From Eledone cirrhosa (lineage: Eukaryota; Mollusca; Cephalopoda; Octopoda; Eledonidae): DNA of 64,000 nt. Where the stretch lies: the NCBI GenBank assembly GCA_964016885.1, contig OZ024742.1, forward strand, positions 360,723,936 to 360,787,935, given 5' to 3'. The notes under the pieces were generated by a model. That model worked only from the letters and a program-made list of their open reading frames with translations. It was not told the DNA's origin and made no database searches. Positions within the stretch are counted from its first letter, which is position 1, and every line of letters starts with the position of its first letter. Position numbers and translations under genes: made by a program. Below are positions 17,131 through 28,700 of this stretch, piece after piece.

Positions 17131-17797
17131 ATTTGATAATGTTGTCATAATACTTTTTACATTGCTATAAACTTCATATATCTGTAATGACTACAGCACC
17201 GACAATATAGATATGATGCTTGAGTTACACTAATGCTCTATATGTAATAAATATGACAGTATTGTGGATACTAATATATTAATCATATGTAATAAACAGG
17301 ATTTTATAACAAATGCTAATATATTTATTCTGTCAAATATAACTATTTCATCATATTTATTTGTAAGACATTCTTTATATAGTTTTATAACATTTTTACT
17401 TTTCCTATATTTGTATTCAGCCGAGCTGTTTTCAATCCAGGATGAAACCTCAGCGACTATGATGGTTTATATTCTATACAGTGCTTGCTTTCCCACTTTG
17501 CCAGTAATATAAATACTAGCAGAATACTGCCTGGAGGGCTGCGTCTATTAGTTTTGTTCTAATAGATTATTTACTCTTCAAATGTCTCACTCCCATTCCC
17601 ACTCCATTAGAACATTCAGTCTTTCTTTATTTCTTTTCCTTAATTCATGTTTCTCACTTCAGGGGTAGCTGTAATTTGGAGATTTTTTATTACCTGAATT
17701 ATTCTAGGATGGAGTTGAATCTCTGTGCCAAATTTTGTGAAGATTTATTGAGATATTGCAACATTGTGTAAAAACAGACAAACTTTACCCTTATGTA
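17131..17797. other. No gene recognised
   Basis: AT-rich. An 82-codon frame (17264-17512) is rich in Ile, Phe and Tyr because of the base composition and shows no family pattern. No splice or domain evidence for a host exon. Confidence 0.35.
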
Positions 17798-18188
17798 CTC
17801 TCGGGTCCTAAATAATAAAGGGGTAGGATTGGAATAAGTGGGGGGAGGGATTGGAAAATCAGTAATTTTTCTAGGTTGTCTCTGTTGTTTTTTTAAAAAC
17901 CAAAGTTAGTCATTTAGCTTACATCTTGAGATCCCAGTGCATCCTATTTTATAACATGGGAGTTCTAGTAATGTACTTTTTTTGTCATGTATAATGTTTT
18001 TTAATGAAAATTAAGAAAATTAATTATCACTGGAATGCTACCACTTAAAATAAAATTTTGTCAGAAATAGATTAGCAAAATGTAATAACCGGGGAGGGGA
18101 CGTTTGAATAATAGGGGGGGGGGGGAGTGTGGAACAAATCTGAAAAATTAATAAGCGGGGGTGGAGGTGATTATTTGAAACCTAAGAG
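17798..18188. mobile_element. MITE with CTCTYGGGTCC-type TIRs, copy 2, flanked by TA
   Basis: Left CTCTCGGGTCCTAAATAAT, right ATTATTTGAAACCTAAGAG, directly flanked by TA on both sides (17796-17797 and 18189-18190), as expected for a TA target duplication. Same interior as 10254-10573 plus an extra G-rich piece (GGGGAGGGGACG, then a G-run near 18114-18125). 391 bp, non-coding. Confidence 0.75.
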
Positions 18189-18382
18189 TAGGTCATTTGT
18201 TACTATTTAACTGTATCATAAAAACAATGTATCTTTATAATCATATTCTTTAATGGAATGGTTCTTTTATTTCATAACATTTTAATATTCCTTTTGTTTT
18301 CTATTATGTTTTTTATTCTTCAATTTTTAGTTTAAATATTGTTGTTACAATTTCACAAAATAAATTACTGGTTTGTTAAAAA

Positions 18383-18384
<2 letters not shown>

Positions 18385-18421
<37 letters not shown>

Positions 18422-18432
18422 ATATATACACA
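18385..18432. repeat. (TA)n microsatellite
   Basis: ATATAT run interrupted by CATG, directly 5' of a truncated LINE-A copy. Confidence 0.85.
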
Positions 18433-18886
18433 CCTCTCCAAGACAATGTCACTGGACCGAGATCTTTGGCGCTACACAGTAATACAGAAGACCTGCTTTG
18501 CCTAAGTACAAAGCGAACCCTACAGTCAGTAGGCACCTCTAACAAAACTACACCCCCGTCCCACTACCCCTACCCCATCCACACCACCCCTGTCAATGTA
18601 AAGTTATGTTGGTACCACAGCATCCAGTCCGAAATAAATGAAGTTGTGTAGGTGTCACGACAAAAAACACACAGTCCACGCTGTTATGTGGCCGTGTAGG
18701 TAACATGGTAAAAACCTCCCAGTCCACAATGTAAACGAGGTTGGTGTTAGGAAGGGCATCCAGCCGTAGAAAACCCGCCAGACAGTCCTATACGAGCAAG
18801 ACAACCAATCTTGCCTCAAGTGGGAAAATTCCCGTCCAAACCCATGCAAGCGTGGAAGATGGACGTTAAACGATGATGATGATGAT
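18433..18886 (+). mobile_element. LINE-A copy 3: 5'-truncated 3' end
   Basis: Starts CACCTCTCCAAGACAATGTC, equivalent to position about 2128 of copy 1. A short frame reads M-S-L-D-R-D-L-W-R-Y-T-V-I-Q-K-T, the last residues of the LINE-A protein. The 3' UTR follows with three tandem units of 42-47 bp (ACACAGTCCACGCTGTTATG, CCCAGTCCACAATGTAAACG and a more diverged one), then the GTTGGTGTTAGGAAGGGCAT tail and (GAT)n. Shows what an unexpanded 3' UTR looks like. Confidence 0.85.
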
Positions 18887-19036
18887 ACTGTAGTAAAAGT
18901 TAAGTGGAAATATCCAAGAGTATGAGCACTCAGTCCATAGAATGAGTTTAATATAAATAATTACAACAGTGACATAAACAGGTACTCAATACTTAGGGTG
19001 TAGAGTGGGTAATAGGAAAAGAGTCAGGACCCCGAC

Positions 19037-19583
19037 GGCTATAGTGAAGAATTTAGCGTGCATATTGGTGTCCATCAGGGCTCTGTTTTTACCCTTCTTC
19101 TGTTTGTTATCATTCTGCCAGCAATAACGGAGGAGTTTAAGACCAGCTTCCCATGGGAACTTCTGTATGCTGATGGCCTAACCCTTATAGCCGAATCTAT
19201 AGCTGAACTAGAGATGAAATTCCAAACCTAGAATCTAAAGGTTTTAAAGTCAACCTGGCAAAGACTAAAGTCCTAGTAAGTAGAAAGGATAACAGGGCCC
19301 AGATATCCTCTGGGAAATGGCCCTGGTCAGTGTGCAGAAAAGGAGTAGGTAGAAATTCCATTTTATGTACCAAATGCAAGCAATTGGTGCACAAGAGATG
19401 TAGTAGGATCTCAGACAGGCTAACAAAGAATGTAGGTTTTACTTGTGGCCAGTGCACAGGTGCAGTAAGTAACAAGAACCCTCAGGATACAACCACCTTC
19501 AAATGTTCAGAGGGCTCAGTTGAAGTGGTAGATAGTTTCCGTTACCTGGGTGACCAAATCAGTAGTGGGAGGAGGGTATTCTG
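19037..19583 (+). pseudogene. LINE-A copy 2: RT motifs B-D and zinc finger (remnant)
   Basis: Reads Y-S-E-E-F-S-V, then G-V-H-Q-G-S-V, then motif C as Y-A-D-G (19166-19177): the second catalytic Asp is replaced by Gly, so this RT would be inactive. A TAG follows at 19229. After a small deletion the frame goes on as K-V-N-L-A-K-T-K-V-L-V-S-R into the zinc finger, where the first ligand is Trp and not Cys (P-W-S-V-C), the other seven being intact. The segment ends V-D-S-F-R-Y-L-G-D-Q-I-S-S-G and a frameshift. Confidence 0.85.
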
Positions 19584-19948
19584 AAAGCACAGTAACCAGA
19601 GTGAGATTGGGTTGGAGAAAGTTCAGGGAGCTACTACCGTTACTAACTACAAAAGGTTTTTCTCTCAAAATAAAAGGCAACTGTATGATGCATGTATACC
19701 AACAACAATGTTGCACAGCAGTGAGACCTGGGCACTGTGTGCTGAGGACCTGCGGAGATTGTAAAGAAATGAAGCCTCCATGCTTTGATGGATGTGCAAT
19801 AGTAATATACGCGAACGGCAAAGTATAAATATACTGCGTCACAAATTAGGTTTAAGAGGGAACAGTTGTTGCATGCAGAAGAGATTGTGTTGGTATGGAC
19901 ATGTGATGTGTATGAAGGATAACAGCTGTATAATAAGGTGTAGAGCAC
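19584..19948 (+). pseudogene. LINE-A copy 2: C-terminal domain (remnant)
   Basis: Across two frames one can read E-S-T-V-T-R-V-R, F-R-E-L-L-P-L-L, then S-S-E-T-W-A-L, W-M-C-N-S-N-I-R-E-R-Q-S and W-Y-G-H-V-M-C-M. In-frame stops occur at the positions matching L-E-R-N-E and L-R-W-M in the family. It ends at C-I-I-R-C-R-A, cut by the junction with the array. Confidence 0.8.
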
Positions 19949-22900
19949 CCAGTCCACACAGTAAAGTGGTCATGTAGGTGTCACAACAAAAAGCACCCAA
20001 TCCACGCTGTAAAGTTGTCATGTAGATGTCACAACAAAAGTGTCCAGTCCACACTGTAAAGTGATCATGTAGGTGTCACAACAAAAAGCACCCAGCCCAC
20101 ACAGTAAAGTGGCCAATAAGGTGTCACAACAAAAAGCACCCAGTCCACACAGTAAAGTGGTCATGTAGGTGTCACAAAAAAAAAGCACCCAATCCATGCT
20201 ATGAATTGTCATGTAGATGTCACAACAAAAGTGTCCAGTCCACACTGTAAAGTGCTCATGTAGGTGTCACAACAAAAATCACACAGTCCACACAGTAAAG
20301 TGGTCATGTAGGTGTCACAACAAAAAGCACCCAGCCCACACAGTAAAGTGGCCATGTAGGTGTCACAACAAAAAGCACCCAGTCCACACAGTAAAGTGGT
20401 CATGTAGGTGTCACAAAAAAAAGCACCCAATCCACGCTGTAAATTGTCATGTAGATGTCACAACAAATGTGTCCAGTCTACACTGTAAAGAGGTCATGTA
20501 GGAGTCACAACAAAAGTGCCCAGTCCACACAGTAAAGTGGTCATGTAGGTGTCACAACAAAAAGCACCCAGTCCACACAGTAAAGTGGTCATGTAGGTGT
20601 CACAAAAAAAAAGCACCCAATCCATGCTATGAATTGTCATGTAGATGTCACAACAAAAGTGTCCAGTCCACACTGTAAAGTGGTCATGTAGGTGTCACAA
20701 CAAAAATCACACAGTCCACACAGTAAAGTGGTCATGTAGGTGTCACAACAAAAAGCACCCAATCCACGCTGTAAAGTTGTCATGTAGATGTCACAACAAA
20801 AGTGTGCAGTCCACACTGTAAAGTGATCATGTAGGTGTCACAACAAAAAGCACCCAGCCCACACAGTAAAGTGGCCAATAAGGTGTCACAACAAAAAGCA
20901 CCCAGTCCACACAGTAAAGTGGTCATGTAGGTGTCACAAAAAAAAAGCACCCAATCCATGCTATGAATTGTCATGTAGATGTCACAACAAAAGTGTCCAG
21001 TCCACACTGTAAAGTGCTCATGTAGGTGTCACAACAAAAATCACACAGTCCACACAGTAAAGTGGTCATGTAGGTGTCACAACAAAAAGCACCCAGCCCA
21101 CACAGTAAAGTGGCCATGTAGGTGTCACAACAAAAAGCACCCAGTCCACACAGTAAAGTGGTCATGTAGGTGTCACAAAAAAAAGCACCCAATCCACGCT
21201 GTAAATTGTCATGTAGATGTCACAACAAATGTGTCCAGTCTACACTGTAAAGAGGTCATGTAGGAGTCACAACAAAAGTGCCCAGTCCACACAGTAAAGT
21301 GGTCATGTAGGTGTCACAACAAAAAGCACCCAGTCCACACAGTAAAGTGGTCATGTAGGTGTCACAAAAAAAAGCACCCAATCCACGCTGTAAATTGTCA
21401 TGTAGATGTCACAACAAATGTGTCCAGTCTACACTGTAAAGAGGTCATGTAGGAGTCACAACAAAAGTGCCCAGTCCACACAGTAAAGTGGTCATGTAGG
21501 TGTCACAACAAAAAGAACCCAGTACACACTCTAAAGTGGTCATGTAGGTGTCACAACAAAAAGTGCCCAGTCCAAACAGTAAAGTGGTCATGTAGGTGTC
21601 ACAACAAAAAGCACCCAGTACTCACTGTGAAGAGGTCATGAAGGTGTCACAACAAAAGTGCCCAGTACACACTGTAAAGTGGTCATGTAGGTGTCATGAC
21701 AAAAGTGCCCAGTCCACACTGTAAAGTGGTCATGTAGGTGTCACGACAAAAGTGCTCAGTACAGACTGTAAAGTGGTCATGTAGGTGTCGCAACAAAAGT
21801 TCCCAGTCACCACAGTAAAGTGGTCATGTAGGTGTCACAATAAAATGTGCCCGACCACACAGTAAAATGGTCATGTAGGTGTCACAACAAAAACCACCCA
21901 GTCCACACAGTAAAGTGGTCATGTAGGTGTCACAACAAAAAGCACCCAGTCCACACAGTAAAGTGGTCATGTAGGTGTCACAACAAAAAGCACCCAGTCC
22001 ACACAGTAAAGTGGCCAATAAGGTGTCACAACAAAAAGCACCCAGTCCACACAGTAAAGTGGTCATGTAGGTGTCACCACAAAAAGCACCCAGTACACTG
22101 TAAGGTGGTCATGTAGGTGTCACAACAAAAAGTGCCCAGTCCACACAGTAAAGTGGTCATGTGGGTGTCACAACAAAAAGCACCCAGTACTCACTGTAAA
22201 GTGGCCATGTATGTGACAACAGAAAGTACCCAGTCCATACTGGAAAGTGGTCATGTAGGTGTCACATCAACCCCTCCCCCGTCCACACTGTAAAGTGGTC
22301 ATGTAGGTGTCACAACAAAAGCCCCCAGTCCACGCTGTAAAGAGGTTATGTAGGTGACACAACAAAAGTGCCCAGTACACACTGTAAAGAGGTCATGTAG
22401 GTGTCACAACCAAAGTGCCCAGTCCACACTGTAAATAGGTCATGTAGGTGTCAACAAAAGTGCCCAGTCCACACAGTAAACAGGTCATGTAGGTGTCACA
22501 ACAAAAGTGCCCAGTACACACTGTAAAGAGGTCATGTAGGTGTCACAACAAAAGTGCCCAGTCCACACAGTAAAGAGGTCATGTAGGTGTCACAACAAAA
22601 GTGCCCAGTACACACTGTAAAGAGGTCATGATGTAGTTGTCACAACAAAAGTGCCCAGTCCACACAGTAAAGAGGTCATGTAGGTGTCACAACAAAAGTG
22701 CGCAGTACACACTGTAAAGAGGTCATGTAGGTGTCACAACAAAAGTGCCCAGTACACTGTAAAGAGGTCATGTAGGTGTCACAAAAGTGCCCAGTCCACA
22801 CAGTAAAGAGGTCATGTAGGTGTCACAACAAAAGTGCCTAGTACACACTAAAGAGTTCATGTAGTTGTCACAACAAAAGCACCCAGTCCACACAGTAAAG

Positions 22901-24300
22901 AGGTCATGTAGGTGTCACAACAAAAGTGCCCAGTACACACTGTAAAGAGGTCATGTAGGTGTCACAACAAAAGTGCGCAGTACACTGTAAAGGGGTCATG
23001 TAGGTGTCACAACAAAAGTGCCCAGTACACACTGTAAAGAGGTCATGTAGGTGTCACAACAAAAGTGCCCAGTACACACAGTAAAGAGGTCATGTAGGTG
23101 TCACAACAAAAGTGCCCAGTCCACACTGTAAAGAGGTCATGTAGGTGTCACAACAAAAGTGCCCAGTACACACAGTAATGAGATCATGTACGTGTCACAA
23201 CAAAAGTGCCCAGTCCACACTGTAAAGAGGTCATGTAGGTGTCACAACAAAAGTGCCCAGTACACTGTAAAGAGGTCATGTAGGTGTCACAACAAAAGTG
23301 CCCAGTACACACTGTAAAGAGGTCATGTAGGTGTCACAACAAAAGTGCCCAGTACACTGTAAAGAGGTCATGTAGGTGTCACGACAAAAGTGCCCAGTAC
23401 ACTGTAAAGAGGTCATGTAGGTGTCACAACAAAAGTGCCCAGTACACACTATAAAGAGGTCATGTAGGTGTCACAAAAGTGCCCAGTCCACACTGTAAAG
23501 AGGTCATGTAGGTGTCACAACAAAAGTGCCCAGTACACACAGTAAAGAGGTCATGTAGGTGTCACAACAAAAGTGCCCAGTACACACTGTAAAGAGGTCA
23601 TGTAGGTGTCACAACAAAAGTGCCCAGTACACACAGTAAAGAGGTCATGTAGGTGTTACAACAAAAGTGCCCAGTACACACTGTAAAGAGGTCATGTAGG
23701 TGTCACAACAAAAGTGCCCAGTACACACAGTAAAGAGGTCATGTAGGTGTCACAACAGAAGTGCCCAGTACATACTGTAAAGAGGTCATGTAGGTGTCAC
23801 AACAAAAGTGCCCAGTACACACAGTAAAGAGATCATGTAGGTGTCACAACAAGAGTGCCCAGTACACACATTAAAGAGGTCATGTAGGTGTCACAACAAA
23901 AGTGCCCAGTCCACACTGTAAAGAGGTCATGTAGGTGTCACAACAAAAGTGCCCAGTACACACAGTAAAGCGGTCATGTAGGTGTCACAACAAAAGTGCC
24001 CAGTACACACTGTAAAGAGGTCATGTAGTTGTCACAACAAAAGTGCCCAGTCCACACTGTAAAGAGGTCATGTAGGTGTCACAACAAAAGTACCCAGTCC
24101 ACACTGTAAAGAGGTCATGTAGGTGTCACAACAAAAGTGCCCAGTCCACACTGTAAAGAGGTCATGTAGTTGTCACAACAAAAGTGCCCAGTCCACACTG
24201 TAAAGAGGTCATGTAGGTGTCACAACAAAAGTACCCAGTCCACACTGTAAAGAGGTCATGTAGGTGTCACAACAAAAGTACCCAGTCCACACTGTAATGT
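19944..24300. repeat. 47/48-bp satellite array derived from the LINE-A 3' UTR, about 93 copies
   Basis: Unit CCCAGTCCACACTGTAAAG then (A/T)GGTCATGTAGGTGTCACAAC and AAAAGTG or AAAAAGCA. About 4.36 kb, hence about 93 units; the estimate is length divided by period. The left half (to about 22.3 kb) mostly has AAAGTGGTC and AAAAAGCACCC; the right half has AAAGAGGTC and AAAAGTGCCC. A few units are shortened (CAGTACACTGTAAAG). Open frames of 70-108 codons on both strands follow from the repeat and are not genes. Confidence 0.95.
19960..21380. repeat. 762-bp higher-order duplication inside the 47-bp array
   Basis: The stretch from about 19960 to 20618 reappears at an offset of 762 bases (about 20722 to 21380), including rare variants such as AATCCATGCTATGAATTGTC and AAATCACACAGTCC; I see only isolated differences (GTGTCCAG versus GTGTGCAG). 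762 bp corresponds to 16 units. A further piece with AATCCACGCTGTAAATTGTC recurs about 185 bases later, near 21375. Confidence 0.85.
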
Positions 24301-24622
24301 GTTCATAACCACTTTACAACATCAACCGGCTGGTTTTGCGTCATATCAAAGAAATGAAACACTTTTAGTCCTGTAGAAGCCATTTCTATATTAAACTTGA
24401 TGTTTACACTCTCCTAATGTATTGAGTACCTAACTGTGTTGTACACCCGAACCTGGGACTCACACACATTTCTATACATATGTGTGTATATATAACTTAA
24501 AGAACTGCTATGAAGTTCCTCATTGGTTGTTATATAATATGGGAGTTTGTGCCAAAGAATGTTGAACAAGAAAGAGGTGTTAGTCTCAAATTTCACTAGT
24601 TTTCTTGTTTTCTTTACTGATG
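24301..24622. other. Short single-copy stretch between repeats, no gene recognised
   Basis: Only about 320 bases of apparently unique DNA between the 47-bp array and the next repeat. Contains ACACACATTTCTATACATAT, a small TATGTGTGTATATATA patch and no convincing open frame. A start at 24547 opens a frame only because it runs into the 15-bp satellite. Confidence 0.5.
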
Positions 24623-24763
24623 GCAATCACTATCACCATCATCACCTTCTTCATCATCACCGGCATCTTCACCATCAGCTTCACCATAATCATCGCGTTC
24701 TTCACCATCACCACCACCATCATCAGCACCACCACTATTTACGTCCAACTTCCCCACACTATT
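24623..24763 (-). repeat. ATC/ACC microsatellite with a LINE-A-type tail remnant
   Basis: ATCACCATCATCACC-type repeats followed by TTTACGTCCAACTTCCCCAC, which resembles GTTTAACGTCCATCTTCCAC at 13298 in the same orientation. So this is most likely an expanded (ATC)n of a minus-strand retroelement tail. The His-rich frame here comes from CAT/CAC triplets. Confidence 0.65.
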
Positions 24764-25740
24764 TATTTCTCTTCCAGTGTATTTTAAGTTTTCTATTTAT
24801 CTTAATGTGTGCTGTGGATTTAAGTTATAGCAGTGACTGTTATAGTAGAGACTGGTATAGTAGAGACTGTTTTAGTAGAGACTGTTATAGCAGTGACTGG
24901 TATAGTAGAGACTGTTTTAGTAGAGACTGTTATAGCAGTGACTGGTATAGTAGAGACTGTTTTAGTAGAGACTGTTATAGCAGTGACTGGTATAGTAGAG
25001 ACTGTTATAGTAGAGACTGTTATAGCAGTGACTGTTATAGTAGTGACTGGTATAGTAGAGACTGGTATAGTAGAGACTGGTATAGTAGAGACTGGTATAG
25101 TAGAGACTGTTATAGCAGTGACTGGTATAGTAGAGACTGGTATAGTAGAGACTGTTATAGCAGTGACTGTTATAGCAGTGACTGTTATAGTAGTGACTGG
25201 TATAGTAGAGACTGGTATAGTAGTGACTGTTATAGTAGTGACTGTTATAGTAGAGACTGTTATAGCAGTGACTGGTGTAGTAGAGACTGGTATAGTAGAG
25301 ACTGTTATAGTAGTGACTGGTATAGTAGAGACTGTTATAGTAGAGACTGTTATAGCAGTGACTGTTATAGTAGAGACTGGTATAGTTGAGACTGGTATAG
25401 TAGAGACTGGTATAGTAGAGACTGGTATAGTAGAGACTGGTATAGTAGAGACTGGTATAGTAGAGACTGGTATAGTAGTGGCTGGTATAGTAGTGACTGG
25501 TATAGTAGTGACTGTTATAGTAGTGACTGTTATAGTAGAGACTGTTATAGTAGTGACTGTTATAGTAGTGACTGTTATAGTAGTGACTGTTATAGTAGTG
25601 ACTGTTATAGTAGAGACTGTTATAGTAGTGACTGTTATAGTAGAGACTGGTATAGTAGTGACTGGTATAGAAGTGACTGTTATAGTAGTGACTGTTATAG
25701 TAGAGACTGGTATAGTAGTGACTGTTATAGTAGTGACTGT

Positions 25741-28700
25741 TATAGTAGAGACTTATAGTAGAGACTGGTATAGTAGAGATTGTTATAGTAGAGACTGTTA
25801 TAGTAGTGACTGTTATAGTAGTGACTGGTATAGTAGTGACTAGTATAGCAGTGACTGGTATAGTAGAGACTGTTATAGTAGTGACTGGTATAGTAGTGAC
25901 TGGTATAGTAGAGACTGGTATAGTAGAGACTGTTATAGTAGTGACTGGTATAGCAGTGACTGTTATAGCAGTGACTGTTATAGTAGAGACTGTTATAGCA
26001 GTGACTGTTATAGCAGTGACTGTTATAGTAGTGACTGTTATAGTAGTGACTGGTATAGTAGTGACTGGTATAGCAGTGACTGGTATAGCAGAGACTGTTA
26101 TAGTAGTGACTGTTATAGTAGTGACTGTTATAGTAGTGACTGTTATAGTAGAGACTGTTATAGCAGTGACTGTTATAGCAGTGACTGTTATAGCAGTGAC
26201 TGGTATAGTAGTGACTGGTATAGTAGAGACTGGTATAGTAGAGATTGTTATAGTAGAGACTGTTATAGTAGTGACTGTTATAGTAGTGACTGGTATAGTA
26301 GTGACTGGTATAGCAGTGACTGGTATAGCAGTGACTGGTATAGTAGTGACTGGTATAGTAGAGACTGTTATAGTAGTGACTGGTATAGTAGTGACTGGTA
26401 TAGTAGTGACTGGTATAGTAGTGACCGTTATAGTAGAGACTGGTATAGTAGAGACTGGTATAGTAGTGACTTTTATAGTAGGGACTGGTATTGTAGTGAC
26501 TGGTATAGTAGTGACTGGTATAGCAGTGACTGGTATAGCAGTGACTTTTATAGTAGAGACTGTTATAGTAGAGACTGTTATAGTAGAGACTGTTATTGTA
26601 GAGACTGGTATAGTAGAGACTGGTATAGTAGAGACTGGTATAGTAGTGACTGGTATAGTAGAGACTGGTATAGTAGAGACTGGTATAGTAGAGACTGTTA
26701 TAGTAGAGACTGGTATAGTAGAGACTGGTATAGTAGAGACTGTTATAGTAGAGACTGTTATAGTAGTGACTGTTATAGTAGAGACTGTTATAGTAGAGAC
26801 TGTTATAGTAGAGACTGTTATAGTAGAGACTGGTATAGTAGAGACTGTTATAGTAGAGACTGGTATAGTAGTGACTGTTATAGTAGAGACTGTTATAGTA
26901 GAGACTGTTATAGTAGTGACTGGTATAGTAGAGACTGTTATAGTAGAGACTGTTATAGTAGAGACTGTTATAGTAGTGACTGTTATAGTAGAGACTGTTA
27001 TAGTAGAGACTGTTATAGCAGTGACTGGTATAGTAGAGACTGTTATAGTAGTGACTGTTATAGTAGAGACTGGTATAGTGGAGACTGGTATAGTAGAGAC
27101 TGTTATAGTAGAGACTGGTATAGTAGAGACTGTTATAGTAGAGACTCTTATAGTAGAGACTGTTATGGTAGAGACTGTTATAGTACAGACTGTTATAGTA
27201 GAGACTGTTATAGTAGAGACTGGTATAGTAGAGACTGTTATAGCAGTGACTGTTATAGTAGAGACTGTTATAGTAGTGACTGTTATAGTAGTGACTGGTA
27301 TAGTAGTGACTGGTATAGTAGAGACTGTTATAGTAGAGACTGGTATAGTAGACACTGTTATAGTAGTGACTGTTATAGTAGAGACTGTTATAGTAGAGAC
27401 TGTTATAGTAGTGACTGGTATAGTAGAGACTGTTATAGTAGTGACTGTTATAGTAGAGACTGTTATAGTAGTGACTGTTATAGTAGTCACTGTTATAGTA
27501 GAGACTGGTATAATAGTGACTGTTATAGTAGTGACTGTTATAGTAGAGACTGTTATAGTAGAGACTGTTATAGTAGAGACTGTTATAGTAGTGACTGGTA
27601 TAGTAGTGACTGGTATAGTAGTGACTGGTATAGTAGAGACTGTTATAGTAGTGACTGGTATAGTAGTGACTGGTATAGTAGTGACTGGTATAGTAGTGAC
27701 CGTTATAGTAGAGACTGGTATAGTAGAGACTGGTATAGTAGTGACTGTTATAGTAGAGACTGGTATAGTAGAGACTGGTATAGTAGAGACTGTTATAGTA
27801 GTGACTGTTATAGTAGTGACTGTTATAGCAGTGACTTTTATAGTAGGGACTGGTATTGTAGTGACTGGTATAGTAGTGACTGGTATAGTAGTGACTGGTA
27901 TAGCAGTGACTTTTATAGTAGAGACTGTTATAGTAGAGACTGGTATAGTAGAGACTGTTATAGTAGTGACTGTTATAGTAGTGACTGTTATAGTAGTGAC
28001 TGGTATTGTAGTGACTGTTATAGTAGTGACTGGTATAGTAGTGACTGTTATAGTAGTGACTGGTATAGTAGTGACTGTTATAGTAGTGACTGGTATAGTA
28101 GTGACTGGTATTGTAGTGACTGTTATAGCAGTGACTGTTATAGTAGTGACTGGTATTGTAGTGACTGTTATAGTAGAGACTGGTATAGTAGTGACTGTTA
28201 TAGTAGTGACTGGTATAGTAGAGACTGGTATAGTAGTGACTGTTATAGTAGAGACTGTTATAGCAGTGACTGTTATAGTAGAGACTGGTATAGTAGTGAC
28301 TGTTATAGTAGAGACTGTTATAGTAGAGACTGTTATAGTAGAGACTGGTATAGTAGTGACTGTTATAGTAGAGACTGGTATAGTAGAGACTGTTATAGTA
28401 GAGACTGGTATAGTAGAGACTGGTATAGTAGTGACTGGTATAGTAGTGACTGGTATAGTAGAGACTGGTATAGTAGAGACTGTTATAGTAGAGACTGGTA
28501 TAGTAGTGACTGTTATAGTAGAGACTGGTATAGTAGAGACTGTTATAGTAGAGACTGGTATAGTAGAGACTGGTATAGTAGAGACTGTTATAGTAGAGAC
28601 TGGTATCGTAGTGACTGTTATAGTAGAGACTGGTATAGTAGAGACTGTTATAGTAGAGACTGTTATAGTAGAGACTGGTATAGTAGTGACTGGTATAGTA

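Larger units (their letters stand above)
19037..19948 (+). mobile_element. LINE-A copy 2, truncated at both ends and fused to satellite
   Basis: Begins inside RT just before motif B and ends inside the C-terminal domain at ...GGTGTAGAGCACCCAGTCC, where it passes without a break into the 47-bp array. Copy 1 has CAGAGCACTAGAAGTTGATG at the matching place, so about 240 bases (the end of the coding region and the start of the 3' UTR) are missing. The last shared bases, AGCAC, also start the UTR unit. Confidence 0.88.

Noticed and set aside
17264..17512. 82-codon hydrophobic frame as a membrane protein
   Set aside because: Hydrophobicity follows from AT-rich composition; no start context, no neighbours, no family pattern.
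19944..24300. CRISPR-like array of 47-bp repeats
   Set aside because: Units follow each other directly without unique spacers, there are no cas genes and the setting is a eukaryotic transposon-rich region.
24547..25389. 280-codon frame with His-rich start followed by YSRDC-type repeats
   Set aside because: It is an ATC/ACC microsatellite read through into the 15-bp satellite, two unrelated repeats; no signal or domain supports a secreted or metal-binding protein.
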